Shown here: one piece after another, positions 7,924-17,446 of the stretch
Numbering within the stretch: position 1 is the first letter of the stretch
Layout: every line of letters begins with the position of its first letter
Assembly: GCA_002305045.1 (NCBI GenBank)
Contig: DBPX01000020.1
Location: 1-64,000, forward strand
Length of the DNA: 64,000 nucleotides
From: Ruminococcus sp. UBA1409
GTDB taxonomy: Bacteria > Bacillota > Clostridia > Oscillospirales > Ruminococcaceae
Direction of reading: 5' to 3'
The notes under the pieces: generated by a model
The model's input: only the letters and a program-made list of their open reading frames with translations
Databases searched by the model: none
Told to the model about the DNA's origin: nothing
Translations under genes and position numbers: made by a program

Positions 7924-10167
7924 TTGAAAAAGTTTATAATTATCGCCATTTGTGCAGTAGTTTTGTATGTCGGATGGCATACGGCGCACTACCGTCTGGG
8001 AGTGTACATAGATTTTCACCCTGACGCTCCGATTACCACCTTTATGAAAACCGACGAGCAGTACATCTACATGGAAAGAAACGGCGAGTATGAGCAGTTT
8101 GAAATAAGAGGGGTTAATATGGGAGTCGGAATCCCCGGCGAGTGGGCGACCGACTATGCAATAGACAAGGAGACCTATATCAGGTGGTTTGGCTATATTC
8201 AGGAGCTTGGAGCAAACACGCTCAGAGTTTACACCATCCTGCATGACGATTTTTACAACGCCTTTTACGAATACAACACCGCCCGTGAGGAGGCGGGATT
8301 AGAGCCGCTCTGGCTGATTCACGGAGTTTGGGTCAACGATTATATCCATAACTCCCATCGTGACGCTTACGACGACGATTTCAGGCAGACACTTATTGAC
8401 GATTGCCGAACAATTGTCGATATTCTTCACGGCAAGAAAAATCTAAGCCTCGGCTACGGTCTTGGCTCGGGCAGCTATCGAAGGGATGTCTCCAGCTGGG
8501 TAATAGCATATATTCTTGGAGTAGAATGGGAGGATGTTACAGTTGTTTACACTAACAACAAATATCCCGAAAGAAACTCCTATCAGGGCAAGTATATGTA
8601 TACAACGGAGGACGCTACTCCGTTTGAAGCCATGCTCTGCGAGGTCGGCGACAAGATTATAGAGTACGAATCCGAAAGGTACAAGCAGCAGAGGCTGGTG
8701 GCTTTTTCTAACTGGCCCACAACCGACCCGTTTACCTACCCGACTGATATTACCTATTTTTTTATGAAATGCGCCGCTGTGGATGTTGAACACATCCAGA
8801 CTACCGATGCTTTCCAGTCTGGTCATTTTGCATCGTACCATGTGTACCCATATTACCCTGACTATCTTAATTACATACACAATACAGTGGAAATTGACAG
8901 CTATCCATTTTTCGATGCTGAGAATGTCTACGGCTTGCGGGATATCGGTCCGTCAATTGAGGATTACCTTCCTGATGGCGAAGATACTGATTTTCTGGAC
9001 GAAAAAGGGCGAGTCAACACCTACTATACTTATCTCCAAGTTTTGAATAATTACCACACTATCCCTATAGTTATATCAGAGTACGGCGTTTCAACCGGCA
9101 GAGGAATGGCACAGAAGGATTATAATACCAACCGCAACCAGGGTCATACTAATGAGCAGGAACAGGGCTATGCTATAATAGAATGTTACGAGGATATAAT
9201 GAACGCCGGCTGTGCGGGTAGCTGTGTATTCACTTGGCAGGACGAATGGTTTAAAAGAACATGGAATACCATGGCGAACATCGACCTGCTTAACACCCCA
9301 TACTGGAGCGATTATCAGACCAACGAGCAGTATTTCGGGCTTTTGACCTTCGACCCCGGGGAGGAGGAAAGCATCTCATATGTAGACGGCGATCCCTCGG
9401 AGTGGACAGAGGAGGATATAGTCGCTAAAAACGGCGATATCACCCTCTCGATGAAATACGATGAGAAGTTTATCTATTTCATGGTGGATAAAAAGGACTT
9501 CGACCCGGACAACGATGTCTTTTATATCCCTATAGACACAAATCCCAAGGTTGGCTCTACATACTGTGAAAGATATGATATAGTCTTTGACAGAGCGTGT
9601 GATTTTGTCATATATATTGACGGCAAGAGCAGCAGCCGTGTGGTTGTTCAGGAGAGATACGAGGCTATGCGTGCCATGTTCTACCACGAAACCCATGACA
9701 TGGACGCTTACCTCAACCCGGTTGACAGGGACACCGCCGTTTTCAAGAATATTGACCTGCTCTTGCAGACGGCAACTCCGCTGCTTACCGGCATTTGGAG
9801 TTCCTCTTCGGAGACCTACGAAACCGGCAGCTTGAGGTACGGCAACGCCAATCCCGACAGCGAGGATTTTGATTCGCTGGCGGATTATATCTTCACCGAC
9901 AGCGGAGTCGAGATAAGAATACCGTGGCAGCTTCTGAACTTCTCGAATCCCTCCGAGATGATGATACACGACGATTACTACGAGCATTACGGCATCGAGA
10001 ATCTTCATATTGATAATATGTGGGTGGGCGTTTCGGACGGCGAGAACCGTGAGTACAGGATAAGCCTTAGCTCCTTCGAGCTAAAGGGCTGGGGGAAGTC
10101 GGTAACCTATCACGAGCGGCTCAAGAGGTCGTACTACATCCTTAAGGAATACTGGACCGGGAGCTGA
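7924..10167 (+). CDS. Anchored glycoside hydrolase-like protein with CBM9-like tail
   Basis: This 747-residue protein starts with TTG behind a GGAGGG site and has an N-terminal hydrophobic anchor (residues 3-20). Residues about 55-440 resemble a glycoside hydrolase TIM barrel (family 2/5-like). The signs are a GVNMGVGIPGEW strand, NTLRVYTI, and a late strand with a candidate catalytic Glu (PIVISEYGVSTG) followed by FTWQDEWFKRTWN. The C-terminal part (about 475-730) begins DGDPSEW and looks like a CBM9/DOMON sugar-binding fold. It could trim, anchor or remodel the polysaccharide made by the glycosyltransferase encoded two genes later. I cannot name a family precisely, and activity is inferred. 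It is coupled to the CotH gene by a 21-base gap. Confidence 0.7.
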   Translation: MKKFIIIAICAVVLYVGWHTAHYRLGVYIDFHPDAPITTFMKTDEQYIYMERNGEYEQFEIRGVNMGVGIPGEWATDYAIDKETYIRWFGYIQELGANTLRVYTILHDDFYNAFYEYNTAREEAGLEPLWLIHGVWVNDYIHNSHRDAYDDDFRQTLIDDCRTIVDILHGKKNLSLGYGLGSGSYRRDVSSWVIAYILGVEWEDVTVVYTNNKYPERNSYQGKYMYTTEDATPFEAMLCEVGDKIIEYESERYKQQRLVAFSNWPTTDPFTYPTDITYFFMKCAAVDVEHIQTTDAFQSGHFASYHVYPYYPDYLNYIHNTVEIDSYPFFDAENVYGLRDIGPSIEDYLPDGEDTDFLDEKGRVNTYYTYLQVLNNYHTIPIVISEYGVSTGRGMAQKDYNTNRNQGHTNEQEQGYAIIECYEDIMNAGCAGSCVFTWQDEWFKRTWNTMANIDLLNTPYWSDYQTNEQYFGLLTFDPGEEESISYVDGDPSEWTEEDIVAKNGDITLSMKYDEKFIYFMVDKKDFDPDNDVFYIPIDTNPKVGSTYCERYDIVFDRACDFVIYIDGKSSSRVVVQERYEAMRAMFYHETHDMDAYLNPVDRDTAVFKNIDLLLQTATPLLTGIWSSSSETYETGSLRYGNANPDSEDFDSLADYIFTDSGVEIRIPWQLLNFSNPSEMMIHDDYYEHYGIENLHIDNMWVGVSDGENREYRISLSSFELKGWGKSVTYHERLKRSYYILKEYWTGS

Positions 10168-10181
10168 AAGGAGTCTGGACA

Positions 10182-11303
10182 ATGGGCGTAGAGCTGATGA
10201 TTTATATGTACGGTGCTGTCTGCGTCGCAATGATAATCTTTAACATTGTCTATAATTTCATATCCAAATCGCAAAGGCCCCGTCTTAACAGGAGGGCTAA
10301 AAAGCTAACATACAGGATTAAGCCGCAGCTTGAAAGGCTAAAGGACGGTAAAAGGCTGGAGCAGGAGCATCTTGACTGGCTCTTTAAAAAGCTTAAAAGG
10401 ATAGGCTGGCTTTTGGCTCTTGAGAGCGTGCTTGACTCAGCCTGGCTTGAGGACTCCGAGCTTTACGAGCTTCGGGAGCATATTGACAGCTATCTTATCG
10501 CCATCCAGCCGGTTATGCTGTATCTTGCCGGGGAGTATATTGACTCAAAGCCGCTTCATTCCGGGTATTTTACATATTTTCTGTCAAGACACGGCGTCCC
10601 CAGGCAGAACGAGATTGAATCCCTCCAGGGGATTCTGCTGGAGTACCTAAAAAAGGAGAATTTTTACTGTCGTGTGAACTCGCTAAAGGCTCTTTATCGG
10701 TTTGCAAGCGCTGAGAATGTCGTCAGGGCGATTTTAACTCAGGACGACGGCAGGGTCTTTTTGCACGAGAAGATTCTCACAGAGGGGCTTCTTAGCTTCA
10801 CCGGCAATCACGACGAGCTGATAAAGGGTCTTTGGAGGAGCTTTGAGAGGCTCTCGGAGCGGAGTCAGCTTGCGGTTTTGAATTACATAAGGTTTAAGTC
10901 CCCGGACTTCAAGGAGCAGATGTACGGCATAATGCAGGACAAAAGCCGTCCCAAGGAGCTAAGGCTGAGCGCTGTAAGGTATCTTGGAAAGTACAGCTAC
11001 GCTCCTGCGCTGGAGCCTCTTATTGCGATGCTGGGCGACAAGGACCTCGAAAATTGGGAGTATGCCACGGTTGCGGCGTCCAGTCTGGCGGGATACAGCG
11101 GCTTAAGCGTCATCGAGGCGCTTAAGGACGCTTTGTTCAGCGGCAACTGGTATATAAGGCTTGCGTCGGCGTCCAGCCTTGAAAGGCTCGGGGTGGAGTA
11201 TGCGGATGTCATAGACATCATGTCTGGGAGCGACCGCTACGCCCGTGAGATGATGTCCTACAGGCTGGAGACAAGAAAGCTGCAAAGGACGGGGGTGGAG
11301 TAG
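10182..11303 (+). CDS. Membrane-anchored HEAT-repeat protein
   Basis: This 373-residue protein has one N-terminal membrane segment (about residues 4-26) and a long alpha-helical cytoplasmic part. From about residue 150 on, HEAT/armadillo-like repeats are visible, for example the helix pairs around RLSAVRYLGKYSYAPALEPL and YATVAASSLAGY and WYIRLASASSLERLG. Such proteins are scaffolds rather than enzymes. The gene ends 2 bases before the glycosyltransferase gene, so the two are almost certainly translated together. A role as an assembly or c-di-GMP-linked partner of the synthase is plausible but inferred. No c-di-GMP-binding PilZ motif is visible. Confidence 0.78.
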   Translation: MGVELMIYMYGAVCVAMIIFNIVYNFISKSQRPRLNRRAKKLTYRIKPQLERLKDGKRLEQEHLDWLFKKLKRIGWLLALESVLDSAWLEDSELYELREHIDSYLIAIQPVMLYLAGEYIDSKPLHSGYFTYFLSRHGVPRQNEIESLQGILLEYLKKENFYCRVNSLKALYRFASAENVVRAILTQDDGRVFLHEKILTEGLLSFTGNHDELIKGLWRSFERLSERSQLAVLNYIRFKSPDFKEQMYGIMQDKSRPKELRLSAVRYLGKYSYAPALEPLIAMLGDKDLENWEYATVAASSLAGYSGLSVIEALKDALFSGNWYIRLASASSLERLGVEYADVIDIMSGSDRYAREMMSYRLETRKLQRTGVE

Positions 11304-11305
11304 CT

Positions 11306-12706
11306 ATGGACGGTTTTAAGCTGTTTTTTGACATAGTAGGAGTATTCTTTGTAGCCTACATGATAGGTTACTCCAGTTTTTTGTTCCTCTCGGTGACGGT
11401 GGGGTCCTCCACGCTTTATCACTCCAAGCTAAGAAACAGGCTAAAGAGCGAGCTGTCCGGGGAGTATTACATCCCGGTGTCGATAGTCATCCCGGCGTAC
11501 AACGAGGAGGTCACGATAGAGCAGAGCATAAAATCGCTGCTGGCTCTTGAGTATAAGCTGTACGAGATAGTAATAGTCGACGACGGCTCCAAGGACGATA
11601 CCTCCAAGGTGGTAGTCGAGGCGTTTAACATGCACAGGATAAACCGTCCCATTCAGAGAAGAATAGCCTGCCAGCCGGAGGAGATGATTTATGAGAGCCT
11701 TGACTTCAAGGTTCCTATAACCCTTATAAGGAAGAAAAACGGCGGCAAGGCGGACGCCTTAAACATGGGCATCAACGCCTCCAAGTACCCCTATTTTATC
11801 TGTATGGACGCCGACTCGGTGCTCCAGTACGACTCGCTGGAGAAGATAGTCCGCCCTGTGCTGGAGGAGGGCGATGTCGTAGCCGTGGGAGGGACTGTGA
11901 GACCTTGCAACGGCGCAAAGATAGAAAACGGCAGGGTTGTCTCCTATCATATGCCCAACAGGATACTTCCCTGTATGCAGGTTTTGGAGTACGACCGCTC
12001 CTTCCTTGCGGCAAGGATACTCTTTGACAAGTTCAACGGAAGCATTATTATCTCGGGAGCCTTCGGTCTGTTCAAAAAGAGCGTTGTAATCGACGCCGGA
12101 GGGTACGACTCCACCACCATGGGTGAGGACATGGAGCTTGTCGTAAAGCTTCACGAGTTTTGCAGGGAGCATAACTACAAGTACAGGATACGCTACGCCA
12201 CAGACGCCGTATGCTGGACTCAGGCGCCGGAGCGTCTTGGCGATTTGTGCAAGCAGAGAAGGCGGTGGCACATCGGTCTTTTCCAGAGCATGACAAGGCA
12301 TAGAAAGCTTCTGGCAAACCCCAAATACGGTCTGGTGGGTACGATATCCTACATCTATTTTCTGATATACGAGCTGTTCTCGCCGTATATCGAGATTTTC
12401 GGAGTGGTGACGATGGTGCTGGCTTCCTTTGTCGACCTTCTAAACATACCGTTCATGATTTTATTCCTGCTGATATACATCGTGTATTCCGCCATTCTGT
12501 CGCTGACGGCGTTCTTCGCACGAATACACACCATCGACCTCAAGCTGAAATTCACCGATGTCCTCAAGGCGATACTGCTTTGCATCCTGGAGGTATCCTG
12601 CCTGAGGTTCATGCTCGCCTTTGTAAGGGCAAAAGCCCTCATTGGATATAAAAAGAAGAAGCATTCCTGGGGAAGAATCGAAAGGAAAAAGATTGAGCTT
12701 AATTAA
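11306..12706 (+). CDS. Processive family 2 glycosyltransferase (polysaccharide synthase)
   Basis: This 466-residue membrane enzyme is of the cellulose/hyaluronan/poly-GlcNAc synthase type. One N-terminal membrane segment (about 8-30) is followed by a GT2 catalytic domain: the PAYNEE start, VIVDDGSKDDT, KNGGKADALNMGI, the DADS metal site, GED (TMGEDMEL) and the processivity motif QRRRW. Three or four membrane segments lie near residues 345-440. It would polymerise a sugar from a nucleotide donor and push the chain out. No PilZ domain is fused to it, unlike bacterial cellulose synthase, so c-di-GMP control here seems to act through the riboswitch. The sugar is unknown. Confidence 0.88.
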   Translation: MDGFKLFFDIVGVFFVAYMIGYSSFLFLSVTVGSSTLYHSKLRNRLKSELSGEYYIPVSIVIPAYNEEVTIEQSIKSLLALEYKLYEIVIVDDGSKDDTSKVVVEAFNMHRINRPIQRRIACQPEEMIYESLDFKVPITLIRKKNGGKADALNMGINASKYPYFICMDADSVLQYDSLEKIVRPVLEEGDVVAVGGTVRPCNGAKIENGRVVSYHMPNRILPCMQVLEYDRSFLAARILFDKFNGSIIISGAFGLFKKSVVIDAGGYDSTTMGEDMELVVKLHEFCREHNYKYRIRYATDAVCWTQAPERLGDLCKQRRRWHIGLFQSMTRHRKLLANPKYGLVGTISYIYFLIYELFSPYIEIFGVVTMVLASFVDLLNIPFMILFLLIYIVYSAILSLTAFFARIHTIDLKLKFTDVLKAILLCILEVSCLRFMLAFVRAKALIGYKKKKHSWGRIERKKIELN

Positions 12707-12723
12707 TTCGGAGGTGCAAATTT

Positions 12724-13236
12724 ATGAATCCAGGCAAGCTAAGGAGCGGACTTTTCGGCTTTAAGAAGTCGAGCGTCTATCAGTACATTTCGGAGATCGA
12801 GCAGGACTATTCCGCCAAGCTGGTGCAAAGAAACGACCAGGCGGCCAGGGAGTCCGACGAGCATCTTAGGAGGATTTCTCAGCTCGAGGCGGAGCTTGAG
12901 GAGCAAAAGCACAGCAACGAGGCTATAAAGAGCGAAAAGGAGCTTATAGCCCTTGCGCTTATCGATGCCAGAAGGTACGCCGAGACGGTGAAAAAGGAGG
13001 CTGACGATAAGGCGGCTGAGGAGAGGAAAAAGCTCGAGGCAGAGCTTGATGAGAGAAAGGCAGAGCTTGATAGGTATCATGAGCAGATTGTCGCTGTCAG
13101 GGAGATGTTCCAGAAGCTTCTTCGCTCGATGAACGAGCACGCCTACAGCTTCGAGCAGCAGGTAAAGACCGCAGGAGAGGCGGCTCCCGAGAGGAATATG
13201 AGCCTCTTTGAGAGGAAAGCCGGCTCCGGGAAATAG
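12724..13236 (+). CDS. Coiled-coil protein, DivIVA/GpsB-like N-terminus
   Basis: This 170-residue soluble protein follows a good GGAGGT site. Residues 1-30 (FGFKKSSVYQYISEIEQDY) resemble the short N-terminal module of DivIVA-type proteins, and residues 30-145 form an almost unbroken coiled coil rich in Glu, Lys and Ala. DivIVA-like proteins bind curved membrane and recruit envelope machinery to poles or septa. In this operon it may position the synthase or the phosphodiesterases. The relationship is suggested by pattern only, and the protein has no catalytic motif. Confidence 0.65.
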   Translation: MNPGKLRSGLFGFKKSSVYQYISEIEQDYSAKLVQRNDQAARESDEHLRRISQLEAELEEQKHSNEAIKSEKELIALALIDARRYAETVKKEADDKAAEERKKLEAELDERKAELDRYHEQIVAVREMFQKLLRSMNEHAYSFEQQVKTAGEAAPERNMSLFERKAGSGK

Positions 13237-13245
13237 AGGACGGTC

Positions 13246-15045
13246 GTGGAGGAAAAGATTGTCATATTTGCAGCCGGCAGCCCCTCGGCATACCCTCTTG
13301 AATACTACAACCCCGAGACGAAGAGCTTCGAGGGCGTCATCCCCGAGCTGTATAAGGGGTTTTCAAGCAAAAGTAAGTTCGAGATAGTATACTACATGGC
13401 TGACGGCAGCGACCGCCGGGAGGAGCTTCTTAAAAACACTCAGGTGGACCTTGTGTCGTCCTATCCGGGCGAGGAGGGCTATGAGGACTGCGAGAGGCTC
13501 ACCGTCCTTTCGGCGGAGGAAGCCGACGGGCTGAGCGAATACACGGTTTATCTTACCAAGGCGGCTCCCGAGGACTTTAAAGAGGAGCTTTACGAATATA
13601 TCTCCGGCGTAGGGCAGGAGAGGGTCAGCGGGCTTCTTATCGAGGCGTCAAGGGAGGTCCCGAGGGACAATACTCCCGTGATTGTCGCCGTAGCTATAGC
13701 TGTTGCGGCGGCGGTGATAATCACCGTGCTGTCGGTACTTCTGCATAGGTACAGAAAGAGGCTGAGAAAAGCCCTTGAGGATAAGGAAAAGGACAGCGTC
13801 ACAGGCCTTGGAAACATCGACTATCTGAAAAGATACGCAAAGCAGTTTATCAACGACAAGAACAGGCCTCTTTACCAGCTCATGTATATGTATGTCGACA
13901 TCGACCATATCAGGCGTGTCGGAGGGAGCCAGGAGGCTGACGATTTTATGCGTCACTGCGCCGTCACACTTCAGGATTACACCTCGGACAGCGACATACT
14001 CTCAAGAGTCTCAGACCACGGCTTTGTCATTATGAAGCTCTCGCTTGACAGCGGCAAGGCGGGCGACTGGCTGTCTGAGATGCTGGACAGGGTAAGGGCA
14101 TACAGCAAAACCTACAGCAAGCCCTATGACACCGAGATGCATGTCGGCATATTCCCGATGAAAAAGGATTCCAAGAATCTTGACGAGGCTGTTTTCAGCG
14201 CATCGCAGGCGGCAATCTATGCAAGCGACATGAATCAGGAATACTGCTTCTGCTCCGACGAGATGCTAAGCGCCCTTGTCAGGGATAAGCAGCTTCAGGC
14301 GGGAATCGAAAGAGGCTTTGAGAACAAGGAGTTCGAGCTGTACATCCAGTTCTATGTCGACTGCGACACCGAGAGTATTGTCGGCGGAGAGGCTCTTTCC
14401 AGGTGGAATCATCCGCAAAGGGGGCTTTTGGCTCCGGCGGTGTTCGTCCCCCTTATGGAAAGGGAGGGAATGATAAGCCGGCTGGATTACTACTGCCTCG
14501 AGAAGGTCTGCTTCTTCCTAGAGGGTCTTAGCGCAAAGGGAGTAAAGAGCTTTTTTGTCTCCTGCAACTTCTCAAGAGAGACCTTTGCCTCGCTTGACTT
14601 TGCACAGAGGGCGGGCGCAATAATAAGAAGATTCTCCTTCCCCAAGGAGCTTTTGATTCTCGAGATAACCGAGAGTCAGTCGGTAAGAAATGTATCCCAG
14701 ATACGAAAGAACATCCTGGAGCTTAAAAAGCTCGGGATAAGCATGATGCTGGACGATTTCGGAGAGGGCTTTACCTCCTTCTACGACCTCCAGAAGTACC
14801 CGATAAACGGAATAAAGCTGGACAAAAACCTAGTCGACCATATCATGACTCAGAGCGGAGCTACCATTCTCAGAGTTATGATACAGGTAGGACATGAGCT
14901 TGGCATGACGATTCTTGCCGAGGGAGTAGAGAGCCGTGAGCAGGTCGAGGCGTTAAAGCAGATGAACTGTGATGTAATCCAGGGCTTTAGCTTCTACCGG
15001 CCCATCCCCGAGTGGGAGGCTGAGAATATTCTGACCCAGCGCTAG
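13246..15045 (+). CDS. Membrane EAL phosphodiesterase with binding-protein-like sensor
   Basis: This 599-residue protein is predicted to hydrolyse c-di-GMP. Residues 1-135 resemble a solute-binding-protein (SBP_bac_3) lobe. One membrane segment lies near 145-168, then a degenerate GGDEF domain (about 180-330, with SDHGF in place of GGDEF), then a complete EAL domain (about 345-595). The EAL residues are present: EALSRW, the Asn of CNFSRE, EITES, DDFGEGF, the Lys of KLDKN, AEGVES and QGFSFYRP. The start is GTG; an in-frame stop 10 bases upstream rules out an upstream signal peptide, so the sensor would have to be exported through the single membrane helix. As part of the riboswitch operon it would lower the signal that switches the operon on. 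Confidence 0.87.
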   Translation: MEEKIVIFAAGSPSAYPLEYYNPETKSFEGVIPELYKGFSSKSKFEIVYYMADGSDRREELLKNTQVDLVSSYPGEEGYEDCERLTVLSAEEADGLSEYTVYLTKAAPEDFKEELYEYISGVGQERVSGLLIEASREVPRDNTPVIVAVAIAVAAAVIITVLSVLLHRYRKRLRKALEDKEKDSVTGLGNIDYLKRYAKQFINDKNRPLYQLMYMYVDIDHIRRVGGSQEADDFMRHCAVTLQDYTSDSDILSRVSDHGFVIMKLSLDSGKAGDWLSEMLDRVRAYSKTYSKPYDTEMHVGIFPMKKDSKNLDEAVFSASQAAIYASDMNQEYCFCSDEMLSALVRDKQLQAGIERGFENKEFELYIQFYVDCDTESIVGGEALSRWNHPQRGLLAPAVFVPLMEREGMISRLDYYCLEKVCFFLEGLSAKGVKSFFVSCNFSRETFASLDFAQRAGAIIRRFSFPKELLILEITESQSVRNVSQIRKNILELKKLGISMMLDDFGEGFTSFYDLQKYPINGIKLDKNLVDHIMTQSGATILRVMIQVGHELGMTILAEGVESREQVEALKQMNCDVIQGFSFYRPIPEWEAENILTQR

Positions 15046-15066
15046 CGGCTGGAAAAAGGAGGCGGC

Positions 15067-17358
15067 ATGGACGAGAGCAGATTAAGAAGCCGTATGGTAA
15101 GGCTGACTGCGGCGGTAATAGCGGGGAGCATAGCTTTATGCATAGCAACCGGCTGTATATTGGCGTATATACTTGGCGCCGCTCACGATGCGGACCATGC
15201 TCAGCTTTTGGTCGAGGTCGACGAGTACAAGAGCCGCATCCTAAAGCAGCTTGACAAGAATCTCGAGATTCTTTCGATGCTCTCCGGCGCACTCGAGACG
15301 ACCGGCTCCAAGGAGGACATAGCAGCCTGCCTTGAAAACGGCATTGATAAAATATCAGACTCCGGCCCGTTTGTCAGCCTTGCGTACTTCTCTGACAGCG
15401 GCGAGGGGATAATCTGCGCTCCCGGCGTCGGAGTCCGGGAAATGCTTTTAGGCGAGTGCAGCCCGGAGGCAAGGGAAGCCGTCATGTCGGCGATGATGGG
15501 CGAAAGCTCGGTGTCAAGGCTGTTTGACAGCCTGATTTATGATGAAAAGGTGTTTGTCTACAGCGTCCCTGTCTACAGCGAGGGCAGGGTCGTCGGCGTT
15601 TTGGCGGGAGGGGACAGCTTGGAGCTGTTCGAGGACCTTGTAAACGGCGACACCGTAATGGGCGGAAAGGGGTACATCCACCTTCTTGGGCAGGACGGCA
15701 GCTTTATCGTCCGCTCCAAAAACACCCTTGTAAAGGAAAACCCGGCGACCATTTTTGACGGTCCCTATCTTTCCGACAACACCAAGGTCAACGCCTACTA
15801 CGCCCTGGCCTCAGGCGAGGGCATGTACGGCGATTTCAGCTACAGAGGCAAGCTCTGCCACTTTTACATGGAGCCTGTCGGGATAAACGGCTGGCAGCTC
15901 TTTTGCGTAAACCTTCTCTGGGGCACCTCGATGTCCTTTGGCAGGGTGCTTGTAATCGTGGGGATAGTGCTGTTTGCGGCGCTGATAATAATGCTTGCAA
16001 TCCTCTACACGAGCTATCACAGATTCAGAAAATACACCCAGGAGCTTTTAAAGCTGGCATACCGTGACCCGGTGACAGGCTGCAACAACATCTTTAAGTT
16101 TGATAAGCAGTTTAAGGAGCTGACCGCCGTAAGCAAGAATTATACCGTGGCGGCGCTCAATATCCACAACTTCAAGGGTGTAAACGACCTCTTCGGCAGG
16201 GCAAGGGGAGACGGCATACTTACTATAATCAAGGGCGCAATCGAGGACGGGCTTCTGCCTGACGAGTTTTTCTGCCGTGACTCTGCCGACATCTTCTATA
16301 TTTTATTCAGGGAGACGGACGAGGGAGTCGTCAGGGAGAGGATAAGGTCTATAACAAGAAACGCAGCCCAGTCGTCTATGGAGTACGGCTCCTACAGGTA
16401 CGAAATCTCCTTCTACTCGGGAGCGGCGGTCTGCGGGAGCTGCGAGCAGGCTCTTGTCGCCATGCAGAGCATAAAAAGGGTTCACTATACTGATATCGCC
16501 TTCTATAACGACAGGCTCCGTGAGGATGTCGTCAAGCGAAGCCGCATAGAGGGCAGAATGCAGACCGCTCTTGCCGGCAGGGAGTTCAAGCTGTTTCTGC
16601 AGCCAAAGTTCGAGCTTAAAACCGGCAGGCTGACCGGCGCAGAGGCTCTTGTGCGCTGGCAGAATCAGGACGGCTCATATATCTATCCCAACGAGTTCAT
16701 CCCCTTGTTCGAGGAAAACGGCTTTTGCATGAAGCTGGATATGTATATGGTGGAGCGTGTCTGCGAGCTTATAAGAAGCTGGCTTGACGCCGGGATTGAG
16801 CCGATACCGATATCCGTAAACCAGACAAAGCTTCTTTTCCGTGACCAGGGCTATCCCAACAGCCTAGAGCAGCTCCTTTTGAGCTATAATGTCCCGCCGA
16901 GGCTGGTTATTTTAGAGCTTTTAGAGGACATCGCCGCCGAGAATCTAAAGCAGATAGACAGCCAGATAAAGACCCTTCATGCAAAGGGCTTCAGGGTGTC
17001 TATGGACGATTTCGGCAGTGGGTACTCCTCTCTTAACATGCTTTACCATCTTGAGGTTGACGAGATAAAGCTGGACAGGGGCTTTATGAGCAAAACCGGC
17101 GGCGAGGACGACAGCAGGAAAAAGGTCATTTTAGAGCATGTAATACTGCTTGCCAAGGAGCTTGGAATCGCCACCATAGCCGAGGGAATAGAGACAAGGG
17201 AGGATGTCGAGGACATGCTTAGGCTCTCCTGCGACTGCGGTCAGGGGTACTACTACGAGGCTCCCATGGAGTGGAGGGAGTTTTGCAAAAAGTACATATC
17301 CGGGCATGAGCCTGCTAAGGATAAGGCTGACGGCTCTGTCACCACCCGTCAGCCCTAG
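15067..17358 (+). CDS. Membrane EAL phosphodiesterase with extracytoplasmic sensor
   Basis: This 763-residue protein is the second predicted c-di-GMP phosphodiesterase of the operon. It has two membrane segments (about 12-36 and 297-320) enclosing a 260-residue dCache-like extracytoplasmic sensor. A degenerate GGDEF domain follows (about 340-475, with RDSADIF at the signature site), then an EAL domain (about 490-745). Catalytic elements are kept: EALVRW, the Asn of ISVNQTK, LELLED in the place of the usual ExTES, DDFGSGYSSL, KLDRGF, AEGIET and CGQGYYY. ATG with AAAGGAGG fixes the start. Two phosphodiesterases downstream of one riboswitch suggest tight negative feedback. Confidence 0.88.
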   Translation: MDESRLRSRMVRLTAAVIAGSIALCIATGCILAYILGAAHDADHAQLLVEVDEYKSRILKQLDKNLEILSMLSGALETTGSKEDIAACLENGIDKISDSGPFVSLAYFSDSGEGIICAPGVGVREMLLGECSPEAREAVMSAMMGESSVSRLFDSLIYDEKVFVYSVPVYSEGRVVGVLAGGDSLELFEDLVNGDTVMGGKGYIHLLGQDGSFIVRSKNTLVKENPATIFDGPYLSDNTKVNAYYALASGEGMYGDFSYRGKLCHFYMEPVGINGWQLFCVNLLWGTSMSFGRVLVIVGIVLFAALIIMLAILYTSYHRFRKYTQELLKLAYRDPVTGCNNIFKFDKQFKELTAVSKNYTVAALNIHNFKGVNDLFGRARGDGILTIIKGAIEDGLLPDEFFCRDSADIFYILFRETDEGVVRERIRSITRNAAQSSMEYGSYRYEISFYSGAAVCGSCEQALVAMQSIKRVHYTDIAFYNDRLREDVVKRSRIEGRMQTALAGREFKLFLQPKFELKTGRLTGAEALVRWQNQDGSYIYPNEFIPLFEENGFCMKLDMYMVERVCELIRSWLDAGIEPIPISVNQTKLLFRDQGYPNSLEQLLLSYNVPPRLVILELLEDIAAENLKQIDSQIKTLHAKGFRVSMDDFGSGYSSLNMLYHLEVDEIKLDRGFMSKTGGEDDSRKKVILEHVILLAKELGIATIAEGIETREDVEDMLRLSCDCGQGYYYEAPMEWREFCKKYISGHEPAKDKADGSVTTRQP

Positions 17359-17446
17359 ATAAGCGTTAAGGCTAAGCCCCGTATTCTCAGGCACAAATAT
17401 ATCAGGGAAAAGCGGTTTCCCGAAATTAAGCTATGCGGAGGAAAAT

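Noticed and set aside
13800..14050. GGDEF domains of the two EAL proteins as active cyclases
   Set aside because: The signature positions read SDHGF and RDSADIF instead of GGDEF, so synthesis of c-di-GMP is not expected.
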